From positions 62,001-126,000 of the forward strand of contig NZ_JABWGN010000014.1 in assembly GCF_013363975.1 (NCBI RefSeq): DNA of 64,000 bases, given 5' to 3'. The notes beneath the pieces are model-generated. The model was not told the DNA's origin and did not search any database. It saw only the letters and a list, made by a program, of their open reading frames with translations. The DNA is from Nonomuraea montanisoli (GTDB lineage: Bacteria; Actinomycetota; Actinomycetes; Streptosporangiales; Streptosporangiaceae). This document shows positions 8,348-16,131 of this stretch, piece after piece; position 1 is the first letter of the stretch; each line of letters starts with the position of its first letter. The translations under genes were made by a program, and so were the position numbers.

Positions 8348-9466
8348 CTACAGCCAGTCGCGGCGCTTGAAGACGAGGTAGAGGGTCACGCAGACCACGC
8401 CCATGAGCACGATCGCGAACGGGTAGCCGAACACCCAGTGGGTCTCGGGCATGTGGTCGAAGTTCATGCCGTAGATGGTGCCGACCAGCGTCGGCGCGAA
8501 CAGGATGGCCGCCCACGCGGAGATCTTCTTGACCTCCTCGCCCTGCTGGATGCTCGCCTCGGTCATCTTGGCCATCTCGGCGTTCTGCGCCTGGGTGACC
8601 AGCGTGGAGTTGATCACCAGGATGTCCTGGAGCATCTGGCGGAAGGCGGCGACCCGCTCGTTGACCGTGATGGCGTGGTCGGCCACGTCGCGCAGGTAGC
8701 TCTGCAGCTCGTCGTTGACCCCGTACTTGGCGGCACCGGCGATGAAGCCGTCGATCAGCCGCACCAGCGGCGCGGTGGCCCGCTGGAACTCGATGACCTC
8801 GCCCGACAGCTCGTACACGCGCCGCGACACCGACGGGTCGCCGCTGAACACCTGGCCCTCGATCTCCTCCAGGTCCTTCTGCAGCCCGGCGACGACCGGG
8901 GCGTAGCCGTCGACCACGGCGTCGAGGATCGCGTACAGCACCGCCTGGGGGCCCTGCCGCAGGAGGTCGGGGTCGGACTCCATGCGCTTGCGCACGGCGT
9001 GCAGGTCGGGCGCCTCGGCGTGGCGTACGGTGATGACGAAGTTGGGGCCGACGAACACGTGCACCTCGCCGAACGCGACCTCCTCGACGTCGTCGAGGTA
9101 GCGGGCGGCGCGCAGCACCACGAACAGCGTGTCGCCGTAGCGGTCGGCCTTCGGGCGCTGGGAGCCGACGATCGCGTCCTCCAGCGCCAGCTCGTGCAGC
9201 TCGAACTCCTCGGCGAGCTTGACCAGCTCCCACTCCTTCGGCCGGTAGAGGCCGATCCAGGCGAGGCTCTCGGGGGTCTTCTTGAGCCGTTCGAAGGCGT
9301 CGGCGAGCGAGCCCGGGTTGTCCACCCGGTGGCCGTCCTGGTAGACGGCGTTGTCGATGACGGTCGGCCGGTACGGCGCCTCCTCGACGGCACGCGGGTC
9401 CATCTCGTGCTCGGGCGCGTCCTGGCGGGTCGCCTCGCCGCGCCTGAAAGCCTTCATCCGTGCCAC
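8348..9466 (-). CDS. CorA-family magnesium/cobalt transporter
   Basis: This is an inner-membrane divalent metal channel of the CorA/MIT family. It has a long cytoplasmic N-domain rich in charged helices, then two C-terminal membrane helices. The family hallmark YGMNF (GMN) sits at the end of TM1 (WAAILFAPTLVGTIYGMNF), followed by MPETHW and TM2 (AIVLMGVVCVTLYLVF). I prefer GTG 9466 because GAGG lies six bases upstream; ATG 9457 or a longer start at 9532 are alternatives. It converges on the sigma operon with only 9 nt between stops and has no obvious operon partner. Confidence 0.9.
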   Translation of the reverse strand: MARMKAFRRGEATRQDAPEHEMDPRAVEEAPYRPTVIDNAVYQDGHRVDNPGSLADAFERLKKTPESLAWIGLYRPKEWELVKLAEEFELHELALEDAIVGSQRPKADRYGDTLFVVLRAARYLDDVEEVAFGEVHVFVGPNFVITVRHAEAPDLHAVRKRMESDPDLLRQGPQAVLYAILDAVVDGYAPVVAGLQKDLEEIEGQVFSGDPSVSRRVYELSGEVIEFQRATAPLVRLIDGFIAGAAKYGVNDELQSYLRDVADHAITVNERVAAFRQMLQDILVINSTLVTQAQNAEMAKMTEASIQQGEEVKKISAWAAILFAPTLVGTIYGMNFDHMPETHWVFGYPFAIVLMGVVCVTLYLVFKRRDWL

Positions 9467-9700
9467 GCCGTCCCTCTTCCCGCCGGCTGATCGGGTGACC
9501 GTATCTCCCGGTCCCGGGTGGTGTCGCGCCATTTATCCAGCCGATCCTTCACTTTTGTATCAGATCACGTTCGTCAGGTCGCACCGGCGAACGGCCTGTG
9601 ACCAGCGCGCGAACGCACCCCCACGCGGAAACGCCGGCGCCCCTCACCTGCCCAGCGAACCCGCCGTCAAGCGGCCCGCCCACGGGGGCCGCGGCCCGGA

Positions 9701-9706
9701 TAGGGT
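9701..9706 (+). promoter_or_regulatory. -10 box (TAGGGT) of the M50-like gene
   Basis: TAGGGT fits the actinobacterial TANNNT -10 consensus and ends 8 nt before ATG 9715. That spacing would give a leaderless transcript. Confidence 0.5.
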
Positions 9707-9714
9707 CGTGCTCG

Positions 9715-10413
9715 ATGGACGAGCTCTGGGCCCACCTCATCAAGGCACAACCCGATCCCGCCCCCTGGGTCGTGCCGGTCACCGCTCTGGCGGCGCTCGC
9801 GATCGTGTCGTTCAGGACCTCCTGGCAGCTCAGCCGGGGCCTGGTCACGATCGCGCACGAAGGGGGCCACGCGCTGATGGCGCTGCTCACCCGGCGCAAG
9901 CTCGAAGGCATCCGGCTGCACTCCGACACCTCGGGCGTGACGCTGACCCGGGGGCGGCCCAACGGGCCCGGCATGGTGCTGACCGCGCTCGCCGGCTACC
10001 TCGCGCCGTCGCTGCTCGGGCTGGCCGCCGCGTGGCTGACCGAGCGGGGGCGCATCACGCTGCTGATCTGGAGCGTGCTGCTCTTCCTCGTGTGCATGCT
10101 GCTGCTGATCCGCAACCTGTACGGCGCGCTGATCCTGCTGGCGACCGGCGGCGCGGTGTTCGCCCTGTCGATGTACGCGCCCAACGAGGTGCAGCAGGCG
10201 GCGGCCATGGTGGCGGTGTGGTTCCTGCTGTTCGGCGGGGTGCGGCCGATCATCGAGTTACAGCGCAAGCGCCGGCTGCGGCAGGCCCGCGACTCCGACG
10301 CCGACCAGCTCGCCCGGCTGACGTTCCTGCCCGGCGGCTTCTACGTGTTCTTCTTCCTGGTGGTGGCGTGCGCGTCGGTGGTGGCCGGGGCGTACCTGAT
10401 GAACCCGCTCTGA
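9715..10413 (+). CDS. M50-like membrane metalloprotease
   Basis: This is a 232-aa multi-pass membrane protein with a zinc-protease motif HEGGH (H48, E49, H52) inside its second hydrophobic segment, as in M50B site-2-type proteases. Further membrane helices are TALAGYLAPSLLGLAAAWL, TLLIWSVLLFLVCMLLL, YGALILLATGGAVFAL and a C-terminal FYVFFFLVVACASVVAGAYL. The segment NLYGALIL may supply the third ligand region. Such proteins cut within or near membranes; the substrate is unknown. The start at ATG 9715 (MDELWAHL) is preferred over an upstream in-frame ATG at 9598, because the extra residues look non-coding and a -10 box precedes 9715. Confidence 0.78.
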   Translation: MDELWAHLIKAQPDPAPWVVPVTALAALAIVSFRTSWQLSRGLVTIAHEGGHALMALLTRRKLEGIRLHSDTSGVTLTRGRPNGPGMVLTALAGYLAPSLLGLAAAWLTERGRITLLIWSVLLFLVCMLLLIRNLYGALILLATGGAVFALSMYAPNEVQQAAAMVAVWFLLFGGVRPIIELQRKRRLRQARDSDADQLARLTFLPGGFYVFFFLVVACASVVAGAYLMNPL

Positions 10414-10458
10414 GCCCCGCCCGCTCTGAGCCCCGCCCGCTCTGAGCCCCGCCCGCTC
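10404..10458. repeat. 16-bp tandem repeats carrying the stop codon
   Basis: Three perfect copies of TGAGCCCCGCCCGCTC (10411-10426, 10427-10442, 10443-10458) follow a partial copy. The first copy begins with the stop codon of the M50-like gene, so the stop and its 3' flank were duplicated. Confidence 0.85.
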
Positions 10459-10485
10459 TGACCCTGGCCCGCCAGTCCCGGCCCG

Positions 10486-10902
10486 CTAGTCCTGATCCGA
10501 GGCCAGGCGGTCGAGGGCGGCGCGGAGCAGGCGCCGCTCTTCCTCCGACAGCGGCTCCATGAACGCGCGCTCGGCCTCCTCGACCGCCGCCGCGCCCCGT
10601 GTGAGCACGTCGCGGCCGTGCGTGGTGAGCTCCACCGCGTTCTTGCGCCGGTCGTCGGGGTGGGGGCGGCGCGCCACGAGCCCCTTGCCCTCCAGCGCGT
10701 CGACCATGGCGACCATCGTGGTGCGGTCGATGCGCAGCTCCTGGGCGGCCTGCTGCTGCGACACCGGTGACCGGGCGTCGAGGACGGTGAGCACGGCCAG
10801 CTCGCGCCCGTCGATGCCCAGCGGCTCCAGCGCGGGCCCGGTGAGCCGGGTCAGGCGGAGCTGCGCGTGCTTGAACAGGTAACCAAGGCGGCGTCTCGAC
10901 AC
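10486..10902 (-). CDS. MarR-family transcriptional regulator
   Basis: This is a 138-aa winged-helix regulator starting at GTG 10902. The recognition region reads SPVSQQQAAQELRIDRTTMVAMVDALEGKGLV, followed by the MarR wing RRPHPDDRRKNAVELT and a C-terminal dimerisation helix. It is divergent from a luciferase-like oxidoreductase 46 nt away, with a dyad between them. By family habit it should repress itself and the neighbour and be relieved by a small phenolic or similar ligand; the ligand cannot be told. Confidence 0.92.
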   Translation of the reverse strand: MSRRRLGYLFKHAQLRLTRLTGPALEPLGIDGRELAVLTVLDARSPVSQQQAAQELRIDRTTMVAMVDALEGKGLVARRPHPDDRRKNAVELTTHGRDVLTRGAAAVEEAERAFMEPLSEEERRLLRAALDRLASDQD

Positions 10903-10926
10903 AGGGGAATTCTCGCACTACGGTAA

Positions 10927-10945
10927 TCATCAGTCTTACTGACGA
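10927..10945. promoter_or_regulatory. Probable MarR operator
   Basis: TCATCAGTCTTACTGACGA is a 19-bp imperfect palindrome (7 of 8 arm bases match) lying between the divergent MarR and oxidoreductase starts. Confidence 0.6.
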
Positions 10946-10948
10946 TCA

Positions 10949-11830
10949 GTGGAGCTGACATTGCTGAGTTTCGGCATCAAGACCGTTCCCGTCGGCGTCA
11001 CGTACACCGACCTGCTGCGCGTCTGGCAGGAGGCGGACGAGCTGCCCGCCATCGAGCACGCGTGGCTGTGGGACCACCTCCTGCCGCTGTTCGGGCCGGT
11101 GGACACGCCCATCCACGAGGGCTGGACCATGCTGACGGCCCTCGCGGCCCGTACCGAGCGCCTCTCCTTCGGCCACCTCGTGACCAGCAACCTCACGCGG
11201 GCGCCCGCCCTGCTCGCCAAGATGGCGGCCACCGTGGACGCCGTCGCGCCGGGCCGGCTCGTCCTCGGGCTCGGCGTGGGCGGGACCCGTCAGCCGGGCG
11301 ACACCCTCGTGCCGCGCGAGTACGGCGCGTACGGGCTGCACATCGCCTCGCCCGGCGAGGGCGTGACCCGGCTCGCGGAGTCGTGCCAGATCATCAGGCG
11401 CATGTGGACCGAGGAGCGCTTCGACTTCGACGGCCGCCACTACCGGCTGCGCGACGTGGTGTGCGAGCCCAAGCCGGCCCGCCTCCCGCCGCTGCTCGTC
11501 GGCGGCTGGGGCGACCGGACGCTGGGCGTGGTGGCCGAGCACGCCGACATCTGGAACGTCCCCGGCCCGCCGCACAACTCCCTGGAGTTCATCGCGGAGC
11601 GCAACCGGACACTGGACGAGCGGTGCGCGGCCGTCGGGCGCGATCCGGCGGCGCTGGTCCGGTCCACGCAGGTCACCGTCTCGTACGAGGACCCCGGGGC
11701 CACCCGGGCGGTGGTCAAGGAGCTGGCGGGGCTGGGGCTGACCCACATCGTGCTCAACCTGCGCCCGCCGTTCCCCGAGGGAGTGGCCCGGTGGGCGGCG
11801 GACGAGATCATCACGCCTCTGTCCGGGTGA
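10949..11830 (+). CDS. LLM-class F420/FMN-dependent oxidoreductase
   Basis: This is a 293-aa luciferase-like TIM barrel. Typical features are the N-terminal SFGIKTVPVG, the strand LSFGHLVTSNLTRAPALLAK, LVLGLGVGG, and PLLVGGWGDRTLGVVAEHAD. Actinomycete members mostly use reduced F420 or FMN as hydride carrier; which one is not decided by the sequence. The start is GTG 10949, directly after the MarR operator, so the gene is likely under MarR control. Its last 20 bases overlap the convergent AlkZ-like gene. Confidence 0.9.
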   Translation: MELTLLSFGIKTVPVGVTYTDLLRVWQEADELPAIEHAWLWDHLLPLFGPVDTPIHEGWTMLTALAARTERLSFGHLVTSNLTRAPALLAKMAATVDAVAPGRLVLGLGVGGTRQPGDTLVPREYGAYGLHIASPGEGVTRLAESCQIIRRMWTEERFDFDGRHYRLRDVVCEPKPARLPPLLVGGWGDRTLGVVAEHADIWNVPGPPHNSLEFIAERNRTLDERCAAVGRDPAALVRSTQVTVSYEDPGATRAVVKELAGLGLTHIVLNLRPPFPEGVARWAADEIITPLSG

Positions 11831-12779
11831 GGAAGCGGCGGACGTCGGCCACCTCCTCCGCCAGCGGCTCCGCCGGCAGGGGGCCGAAGGGTCTCACGGT
11901 CGCCTCCGCGCCCCTGCGCTCCCAGACGCCCGCGGCCACGCCGCCGGCCAGCACCACGGGGCGCAAAATCCCGCCTCCGGGGAACACCTGCCTGGCGTGC
12001 GCGGCGGGCACGACGGGATCGCGGCTCTTCCAGCCGAGCAGGAGCTCGTCGAACGCGGGAATCAGCCGTACCGGGACGTCCTGAGCCGGGAGCGGGTCCG
12101 TCGCGTCCGGATCGGGGCCGCTCAGGCGCCAGGCCGTACGCGCCTCGCCCAGGGACAGCCCGGACCAGGCGGCCAGGTCCTCCGGCTCGGACGGCCGGTG
12201 GGCGCGGCGGTAGCGGCGGGCCAACTCGGCCAGCGCCCGCTCCCGGTCGGGCTCCGGCGCGATCGGGGCGCCGAGCCAGTCGGCGGCGTGGACGTACGTG
12301 GGCTTGCCGCCCCGGGGCGGCGCGAGCACCGCCAGCCCGTGGAAGGCGGCCAGCGCGACCAGGTGCACGACGCCCTGCCCGTAGGCCCTGCCCGCCAGCC
12401 GCTCCTCCAGCTCGGCCTTGGTCAGCGGCCCCTGACCGGCCAGGGCGCCCTCGATCAGGGGCAGCAGGTCGTCGCCGGTGACGCCCTCCTGGCCCAGGCG
12501 GCGCAGGGTGCCGGTGTCGCGCCGGGTGAGGGCATGCAGCCACGGCAGGTCGTCGGCGTGGACGAAGTGCAGGGTGCCGCGCGGGCCCCAGGCGCGGACG
12601 ATCTCGCGATCCCGCCACGCCGTCTCGACGTCCGCGAGCCGCAGCGACGGCGAACGGGCGCGGAAGGCCAGGCAGGCGGAGGTGACGTCCTGGGCCTGCA
12701 CGGCGAGCAGGCGCCGCACGACCTCGCCGGCGCCCAGGCCCGGCGGCCGGTGCAGCAACTGCGCCTCGACACTCCTCAC
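11811..12779 (-). CDS. Winged-helix (HTH_42 / AlkZ-like) DNA-binding protein
   Basis: This 322-aa protein belongs to the HTH_42 family that includes the AlkZ DNA glycosylase, which removes interstrand crosslinks and bulky alkyl adducts. The catalytic QxQ signature of AlkZ-type enzymes fits AVQAQD at about 27-32. Other family landmarks are VRAWGPRGTLHFVHADDLPWL and a C-terminal RLIPAFDELLLGWKSRDP followed by PGGGILRPVVLAGGVAAGVW. It is divergent from the condensin-like operon and may share its promoter region. Substrate and even glycosylase activity are inferred. It is slightly shorter than most members. Confidence 0.82.
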   Translation of the reverse strand: MRSVEAQLLHRPPGLGAGEVVRRLLAVQAQDVTSACLAFRARSPSLRLADVETAWRDREIVRAWGPRGTLHFVHADDLPWLHALTRRDTGTLRRLGQEGVTGDDLLPLIEGALAGQGPLTKAELEERLAGRAYGQGVVHLVALAAFHGLAVLAPPRGGKPTYVHAADWLGAPIAPEPDRERALAELARRYRRAHRPSEPEDLAAWSGLSLGEARTAWRLSGPDPDATDPLPAQDVPVRLIPAFDELLLGWKSRDPVVPAAHARQVFPGGGILRPVVLAGGVAAGVWERRGAEATVRPFGPLPAEPLAEEVADVRRFLTRTEA

Positions 12780-12903
12780 GCCCGCCCGCTCCTTCGCCGA
12801 CCTGTACAGGTGCGCCTGGATTCTCCCGCATCGTCCACCCCGGACCGAACCGGAGCCGGAGGGCCGTGTCCCGCCGCGGTCCGAGATTGTCGGCCGGAAG
12901 CCT

Positions 12904-12909
12904 TACCTT
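12904..12909 (+). promoter_or_regulatory. -10 box (TACCTT) of the condensin-like operon
   Basis: TACCTT matches TANNNT and ends exactly 7 nt before GTG 12917, so transcription would begin at the start codon (leaderless mRNA). I see no convincing -35 hexamer. Confidence 0.55.
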
Positions 12910-12916
12910 AGAGCGC

Positions 12917-14116
12917 GTGCCCGATCAGCCCCTGACCCTCGACGCCGCGCTCTCCGACGAGGCGGTCCTGTCGACCTACCGCCGCATGTTCGCGGCCCTG
13001 GCCCGTGACAGCGGGGCCGTGGTGGACGACCCGGCCCTGGTCGACATCGCCGAGACCCTGTTCGCCGCGTTCGCGGAGGCGGGCGAGGAGTGGCTGACGC
13101 ACGAGCAGATGCGCTTCGCCTGCCGGGCCTACCCGGGTGACCAGTTCGACAACCGGCTGCGGGTGCTCAAGGGGCTCGGGGCGATCCGCGAGGTGTTCCC
13201 CAAGCCCAACCAGCTCCGCTACCGCGCGTCGTTCACCAGCGTGGTGGGGCTGATGTTCATCCGGCGGATGATGGACGACGGCGGCCAGTCCGAGATGCAC
13301 CGCCTGCTCGCCCTCGAGGACCTCAACGTCGCCGACCCGCGCACCACCATGGACGAGGCGCGGCAGAGCGCCGCCAACCTCGCCCGCGCGTTCCGGCTGT
13401 GGGCGCTGGAGCTGATCACGCTCACCACCGGCACGATCGAGGAGCTGCGCGAGCAGGCGCCCAAGCTGTGGGGCACCGAGGAGATCGCCCGGCGCGCCCA
13501 GAGCCTGCACGGCACCATCCTGACCCGCTGGCCCGAGCTCGACCGGGTCTGCACCGACCTGCGGGCCGCCATCTACGCCTACAGCGACGCCTCCCGCCGC
13601 GCGGCCGGCCGCCTGGCCGACTCGGCGGGCACGACCCGCAACCTCACGCTGCTGCCGACCGAGACGTGGCGCACGTTCACGCAGACCGCCTCCAAGGAGC
13701 GGCTGGCGGCGGTGCTCGACGGGTTCGTCTTCGACGCGCCGGCGCCGTGGCACGACCCGGCGGCGATCGCGCGGGCGGTGGACGAGGCGCCCCGCCCGGC
13801 GCCGGCGCAGCCCACTCCCCCGCGCTCGGCCCTGCCCGACCCGGGGCCGCAGGGCTCGCTCGACTCCTCGCCGGGCGCCGTCGTGGAGCGCCTGACGGGG
13901 GTCGCGGAGTCGCTGCTCGGGGCGTCGTCCCGGGTGGCGCTGGCCGACGTGCTCGGCGACGACTGGCCCTCCGCCCGGCGGCTGCTCGCCGACCTGACCA
14001 CGATCGATCTGCGGCCGGAGCTGCCGTACCGGCTGACCTGGTCCGACGACCTCACCATCGACCCGGACCGGGAACCGGCCTGGCTGTCCCACGGCCACCT
14101 GGAGCGCACCTCATGA
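12917..14116 (+). CDS. Putative kleisin-like (MukF/JetA-type) subunit
   Basis: This is a 399-aa protein that I cannot assign to a named family with certainty. Residues about 45-100 (FAEAGEEWLTHEQMRFACRA, LRVLKGLGAIREVFPK) look like a winged helix, followed by a long helical region (about 110-270), a Pro-rich linker (about 285-315) and a C-terminal segment that could be a second small winged helix (ADVLGDDWPSARRLLADLTT). That order resembles MukF/JetA kleisins. The assignment rests mainly on context: it is the first gene of an operon with a two-winged-helix protein and an SMC-like ATPase. I chose GTG 12917 because a -10 box sits 7 nt upstream; a longer frame from 12866 has no such support. Confidence 0.62.
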   Translation: MPDQPLTLDAALSDEAVLSTYRRMFAALARDSGAVVDDPALVDIAETLFAAFAEAGEEWLTHEQMRFACRAYPGDQFDNRLRVLKGLGAIREVFPKPNQLRYRASFTSVVGLMFIRRMMDDGGQSEMHRLLALEDLNVADPRTTMDEARQSAANLARAFRLWALELITLTTGTIEELREQAPKLWGTEEIARRAQSLHGTILTRWPELDRVCTDLRAAIYAYSDASRRAAGRLADSAGTTRNLTLLPTETWRTFTQTASKERLAAVLDGFVFDAPAPWHDPAAIARAVDEAPRPAPAQPTPPRSALPDPGPQGSLDSSPGAVVERLTGVAESLLGASSRVALADVLGDDWPSARRLLADLTTIDLRPELPYRLTWSDDLTIDPDREPAWLSHGHLERTS

Positions 14117-14181
14117 CCCGCACTCGTTCCTGTCCGTCGTCGCTCGCGGGCGCTTCGAGCCTTTCCGGAGGCGCGTCATGA
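14113..14181 (+). CDS. Possible 22-codon linker ORF between operon genes
   Basis: An ATG at 14113 overlaps the stop of the upstream gene (ATGA) and reads 22 codons, ending at a TGA that overlaps the ATG of the next gene. It could couple translation across the 61-nt gap, or be the trace of an old frameshift at the start of the next gene. Its composition (Ser, Gly, Arg) gives no function. Confidence 0.22.
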   Translation: MTRTRSCPSSLAGASSLSGGAS

Positions 14182-15938
14182 CGAAGGCGTCGAAGCGCGC
14201 GCACGTGGACGGCGCCACCGCCCACGTGCTGGCCCGCGCCGGCGGTCCCCTGGCGCTGGGCGCGGGGGCACCGGCCCCGCCGGGCATGCTCCGGCTCACC
14301 CGGCCCGACTCCACCGGCCAGGCGCTCCCGGTGTGGCCCGACGGCGTCACGCCGGCGCTGCTGGAGGAGCACCAGGTGGCGCCGGTGCCGGTGGAGCGTT
14401 CCGGGGAGCAGCGCCGTGTCCTGGCCGCGTGCCTCAAGTGCTGCTGGACCGATCACTCCATCGACCCGTGGCCGGGAGAGCCCGCGCCGGTGGAGCTGGT
14501 GCTGGCGACCTACCGGGCCCTGATCGGCCGCACGGACGACCTCATGCGCAACTGGGCGGTGGGGGCGCTGCGCCGCCTGCACGACTCGGCCTGGGTCGTC
14601 ATGGCGGACGGGCTGGTGACCCTCGGCCCGAGGTGCGCGCTGTGGCCCGTGTCGTCGCTGGCGCAGCTCAAGGAGCTCGTACGCCGGATCCCGGAGCCGG
14701 AGCGCGCGGAACTGAGGGTGGTGGCGGACTCCGACATCGTCGCGGCGGCCCGCGCGACGGCGGCCGCCGGAGCGGATCAGGGCGCGCCCGAGGCGGATCG
14801 CGGTGCGGCCGAGGCGGCTGAGGACGCCGGGCCCCTCCCCGAAGGAGAGCGGGCGGATCTCGAAGGAGAGCGGCCCCTTCCCGAAGATGAGCGGGCGGAG
14901 GCCGGAGAAGTGCGGGCGGAGGCCGTCCTCGGTGGCGAGCCGGGCCGGCTCCAGGCCGAGGACGAGGACGAGGACGAGAGGACAGGATCCCGGGCGGCCG
15001 GGGCGAGGGCGGCGGCCTTGCCTGCTCTCGGGGGACGCGCCGAGGCCGAGGTGCCCGACTTCGACGATCTCCTCGACGGCTACGACGAGAGACGGCGCGC
15101 CGAGCTCGTCGCCGCGTACATGGTGGTGGAGTACGCCGCCGAACCCGCCCAGGAGGCGCGCTTCGCGGCTCTGCGCGACCCCGCGCTGCGGAGCACGCTC
15201 GGCGAGATGCTCGCCCGGCGCGGCCGCACGCTGATCCAGCACCGCGAACGCTGGATCTCCGGATACTCCGACGAGACCGCCGCCCGGGCGCTCCGCGAGG
15301 CCGCCGGCCGAACCGCAGACACGACGGCCCCAGAGGCAGACACGACTGCCCTCTCCGCGAACACGGACACGGACACAGATACAGATACAGATACGGCCAC
15401 CGACACGGACACGGACACGGCTCTCGCAGACGCGGACACCTCTTACGCAGGCCCCGCCGCCTCGACCGGAGGCGAACCCGGGAACGGCGGCCCCCTCGCT
15501 CCTCCAGGGCGGGCTCGGAGCCGGCGTGGCGCTGTGGGGTTCGACGCCTCGAACGGGCCCGGTGGCTCGATGGGGCTGGGCGAGGCGGAGCGGGCGGTGC
15601 TCACGCTGGTTCTCGTGCATTCCGTGGCGATCCCCCGGGCCGAAGGCGTGCTGCCGGAGGACACGTGGCTGTCCCCGCATCCCACGCCGGTCGAGGAGCT
15701 GCGGCGGCACACCCAGGTGCCGATCGGCGAGCTGGAGGCGGCGCTGCGGGTGTTGCGGCACGCGGGGCTGCTGGCGCAGGTGAAGGCGGGCGAGGAGGCG
15801 GGCGGGTACGTGCCCGGCCCCCAGTTCCATCGGCTCACCCCGGCGGCGCGGCGGCGGTTGCAGGAGGAGCTGATCCTGGCGGCCGGCCCGCACACGCCGC
15901 TCGCGACGGCCGTAAGAGCCCGAAGATCCGCCGGATAG
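14178..15938 (+). CDS. Putative MukE-like subunit with two winged-helix regions and a long disordered linker
   Basis: This is a 586-aa protein of no recognised family. Residues about 95-170 (PVELVLATYRALIGRTDDLM, then ALRRLHDSAWVVMADGLVTL) and about 470-580 (EELRRHTQVPIGELEAALRV, LRHAGLLAQVKAGEEAGGYV, RLTPAARRRLQEELI) each look like a winged helix. MukE is also built of two winged-helix domains, though it is only about 230 aa. Here the two are separated by some 280 residues that include acidic 7-residue repeats, a central helical patch (FDDLLDGYDERRRAELVAAY) and a Thr-Asp repeat tract. The ATG at 14178 has GGAGG ahead. It sits between the kleisin-like gene and the ATPase gene. Confidence 0.58.
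   Translation: MTKASKRAHVDGATAHVLARAGGPLALGAGAPAPPGMLRLTRPDSTGQALPVWPDGVTPALLEEHQVAPVPVERSGEQRRVLAACLKCCWTDHSIDPWPGEPAPVELVLATYRALIGRTDDLMRNWAVGALRRLHDSAWVVMADGLVTLGPRCALWPVSSLAQLKELVRRIPEPERAELRVVADSDIVAAARATAAAGADQGAPEADRGAAEAAEDAGPLPEGERADLEGERPLPEDERAEAGEVRAEAVLGGEPGRLQAEDEDEDERTGSRAAGARAAALPALGGRAEAEVPDFDDLLDGYDERRRAELVAAYMVVEYAAEPAQEARFAALRDPALRSTLGEMLARRGRTLIQHRERWISGYSDETAARALREAAGRTADTTAPEADTTALSANTDTDTDTDTDTATDTDTDTALADADTSYAGPAASTGGEPGNGGPLAPPGRARSRRGAVGFDASNGPGGSMGLGEAERAVLTLVLVHSVAIPRAEGVLPEDTWLSPHPTPVEELRRHTQVPIGELEAALRVLRHAGLLAQVKAGEEAGGYVPGPQFHRLTPAARRRLQEELILAAGPHTPLATAVRARRSAG
14838..14921 (+). repeat. Four 21-bp in-frame repeats
   Basis: Four degenerate 21-bp units encode PEGERAD, LEGERPL, PEDERAE and AGEVRAE in the linker of the MukE-like protein. 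Confidence 0.75.
15362..15420 (+). repeat. Hexanucleotide tract encoding Thr-Asp repeats
   Basis: A run of ACGGAC / ACAGAT hexamers encodes a tract of alternating Thr and Asp, once interrupted by Ala. The ACAGAT part is noticeably less GC-rich than its surroundings. Such tracts expand and shrink by slippage. Confidence 0.8.
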
Positions 15939-16131
15939 GAGACCGGCGGACCGGCGACCGGATGTGGGCGTGGCCGGACGTCTGGCATGCCTGTCCGGTC
16001 CAGCGTGGCGGACGGGTTGAAGCAGGACCGCGCGGCCTCGGGGTCGGGTGGGTGGACAGGTACGAGGCTGTCCGGCGGCGAGCCGGGTCAGTGGATGGCG
16101 TGACCGTGCAGGAAGGGTGGCGGGAGTTCGA

